A model generated the notes under the pieces. The model worked only from the letters and a program-made list of their open reading frames with translations, searched no databases and was not told where the DNA came from. A DNA stretch of 64,000 nucleotides from DASUBN01 sp036000105 (GTDB taxonomy: Bacteria > Pseudomonadota > Gammaproteobacteria > Natronospirales > REEB76): positions 471,630 through 535,629 of the forward strand of contig DASYGE010000002.1 in NCBI GenBank assembly GCA_036000105.1, written 5' to 3'. This document shows, one piece after another, positions 63,311 through 64,000 of this stretch. A program made the position numbers and the translations under genes. Each line of letters opens with the position of its first letter. Positions within the stretch are counted from its first letter, which is position 1.

Positions 63311-63625
63311 ATGTACGCTGTAATCGAGACGGGCGGCAAGCAGTACCGCGTTGCCCAGGGCGACGTCATCAAGGTGGAACTGCTGGAGGCCGAGGCCGGT
63401 AGCAACGTGGAGTTCGACCGCGTGCTGATGGTAGGCAAGGATGGCGAGCAGCCCGTGCTGGGCGCCCCCTTCGTGTCCGGTGGCAAGGTCACCGGCAAGG
63501 TGAAGGGCAACGGTCGCCACGAGCGCCTGTTCACCTTCAAGCTGCGCCGCCGCAAGAACTATCGCCGCCGCGCCGGCCATCGCCAGCATTTCACCGAAGT
63601 CGAGATCACCGGAATCTCCGGCTGA
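63311..63625 (+). CDS. rplU: 50S ribosomal protein L21
   Basis: A 104-residue protein starting MYAVIETGGKQYRVAQGDVI, a diagnostic L21 start, with the C-terminal basic segment KLRRRKNYRRRAGHRQHFTEV. It binds 23S rRNA in the large subunit. The frame extends upstream to 63275, but ATG 63311, with GGAG nearby, gives the family N-terminus. Followed by rpmA after 28 bases. Confidence 0.97.
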   Translation: MYAVIETGGKQYRVAQGDVIKVELLEAEAGSNVEFDRVLMVGKDGEQPVLGAPFVSGGKVTGKVKGNGRHERLFTFKLRRRKNYRRRAGHRQHFTEVEITGISG

Positions 63626-63653
63626 TTCCCGCGAATTCTTGAGGTAAAGGACC

Positions 63654-63929
<276 letters not shown>

Positions 63930-63950
63930 GCCTTTTGTTAGACGTCTAAG

Positions 63951-63978
63951 AAAAGGCCCCGGTCTTCCGGGGCCTTTT
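63951..63978 (+). terminator. Intrinsic terminator of rplU-rpmA
   Basis: AAAAGGCCCCGG (63951-63962) pairs with CCGGGGCCTTTT (63967-63978) around TCTT and continues into a T-run, a strong Rho-independent terminator. Confidence 0.92.
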
Positions 63979-64000
63979 TGTTTCAGCCAGGACTAAGCTA

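Overview
The window is a gene-dense, GC-rich stretch of a gammaproteobacterial chromosome. The order suhB | trmJ-iscR-cysteine desulfurases-iscA-ndk-rlmN-pilF-rodZ-hisS-yfgM-bamB-der matches the classical gammaproteobacterial arrangement, and the right end carries ispB | rplU-rpmA. Many secreted metallopeptidases (M14, M16, M13, M61), a TonB-dependent receptor and the type IV pilus gene pilF suggest a free-living, protein-degrading lineage, perhaps near Xanthomonadales, Nevskiales or Steroidobacterales. That placement is inferred from gene content only.

Layout. Bases 1-13.2 kb are housekeeping: suhB (cut by the window edge), an unusual iron-sulfur locus, ndk, rlmN, pilF, rodZ, hisS, yfgM, bamB and der, closed by a bidirectional terminator. 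The iron-sulfur locus has iscR, two tandem cysteine desulfurases, an IscU-fold protein lacking most cluster ligands, and iscA; hscB, hscA and fdx are absent. From 13.2 to 29.2 kb come slyD, a TetR-controlled ABC exporter with an HlyD lipoprotein, a run of small metabolic genes, an M14 peptidase, a DODA-type dioxygenase, and an EmrAB/TolC-type efflux system divergent around a palindromic operator. From 29.3 to 47 kb are an M16 peptidase, a BaxI/YccA membrane protein, an AddAB-like nuclease/helicase pair, a 5'-nucleotidase, a ferritin-like/VIT membrane protein, a BNR-repeat lipoprotein, and M13 and M61 peptidases. From 47 to 53.8 kb are two tandem ClC/CBS transporters divergent from a marR gene whose start codon lies inside a perfect palindrome, then a TonB receptor and a small CPVCH membrane protein.

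Bases 53.8-55.0 kb form a small AT-rich patch with two orphan genes, one apparently frameshifted, ending in a broken duplicate of the 3' part of the adjacent tRNA-Pro(CGG). This looks like an old integration scar. From 55.2 to 61.6 kb lies a signalling operon: a membrane PAS/GAF histidine kinase, an Rcp1-like response regulator, and a large REC-PAS-LOV-PAS-PAS-GGDEF-EAL protein with a LOV-type cysteine, a degenerate GGDEF motif and an intact EAL site. This predicts light- or redox-tuned c-di-GMP hydrolysis. The window ends with a small membrane protein, ispB, and the rplU-rpmA operon with a clear promoter and terminator. No CRISPR array, insertion sequence or rRNA gene was seen. No gene-free stretch exceeds 300 bases.
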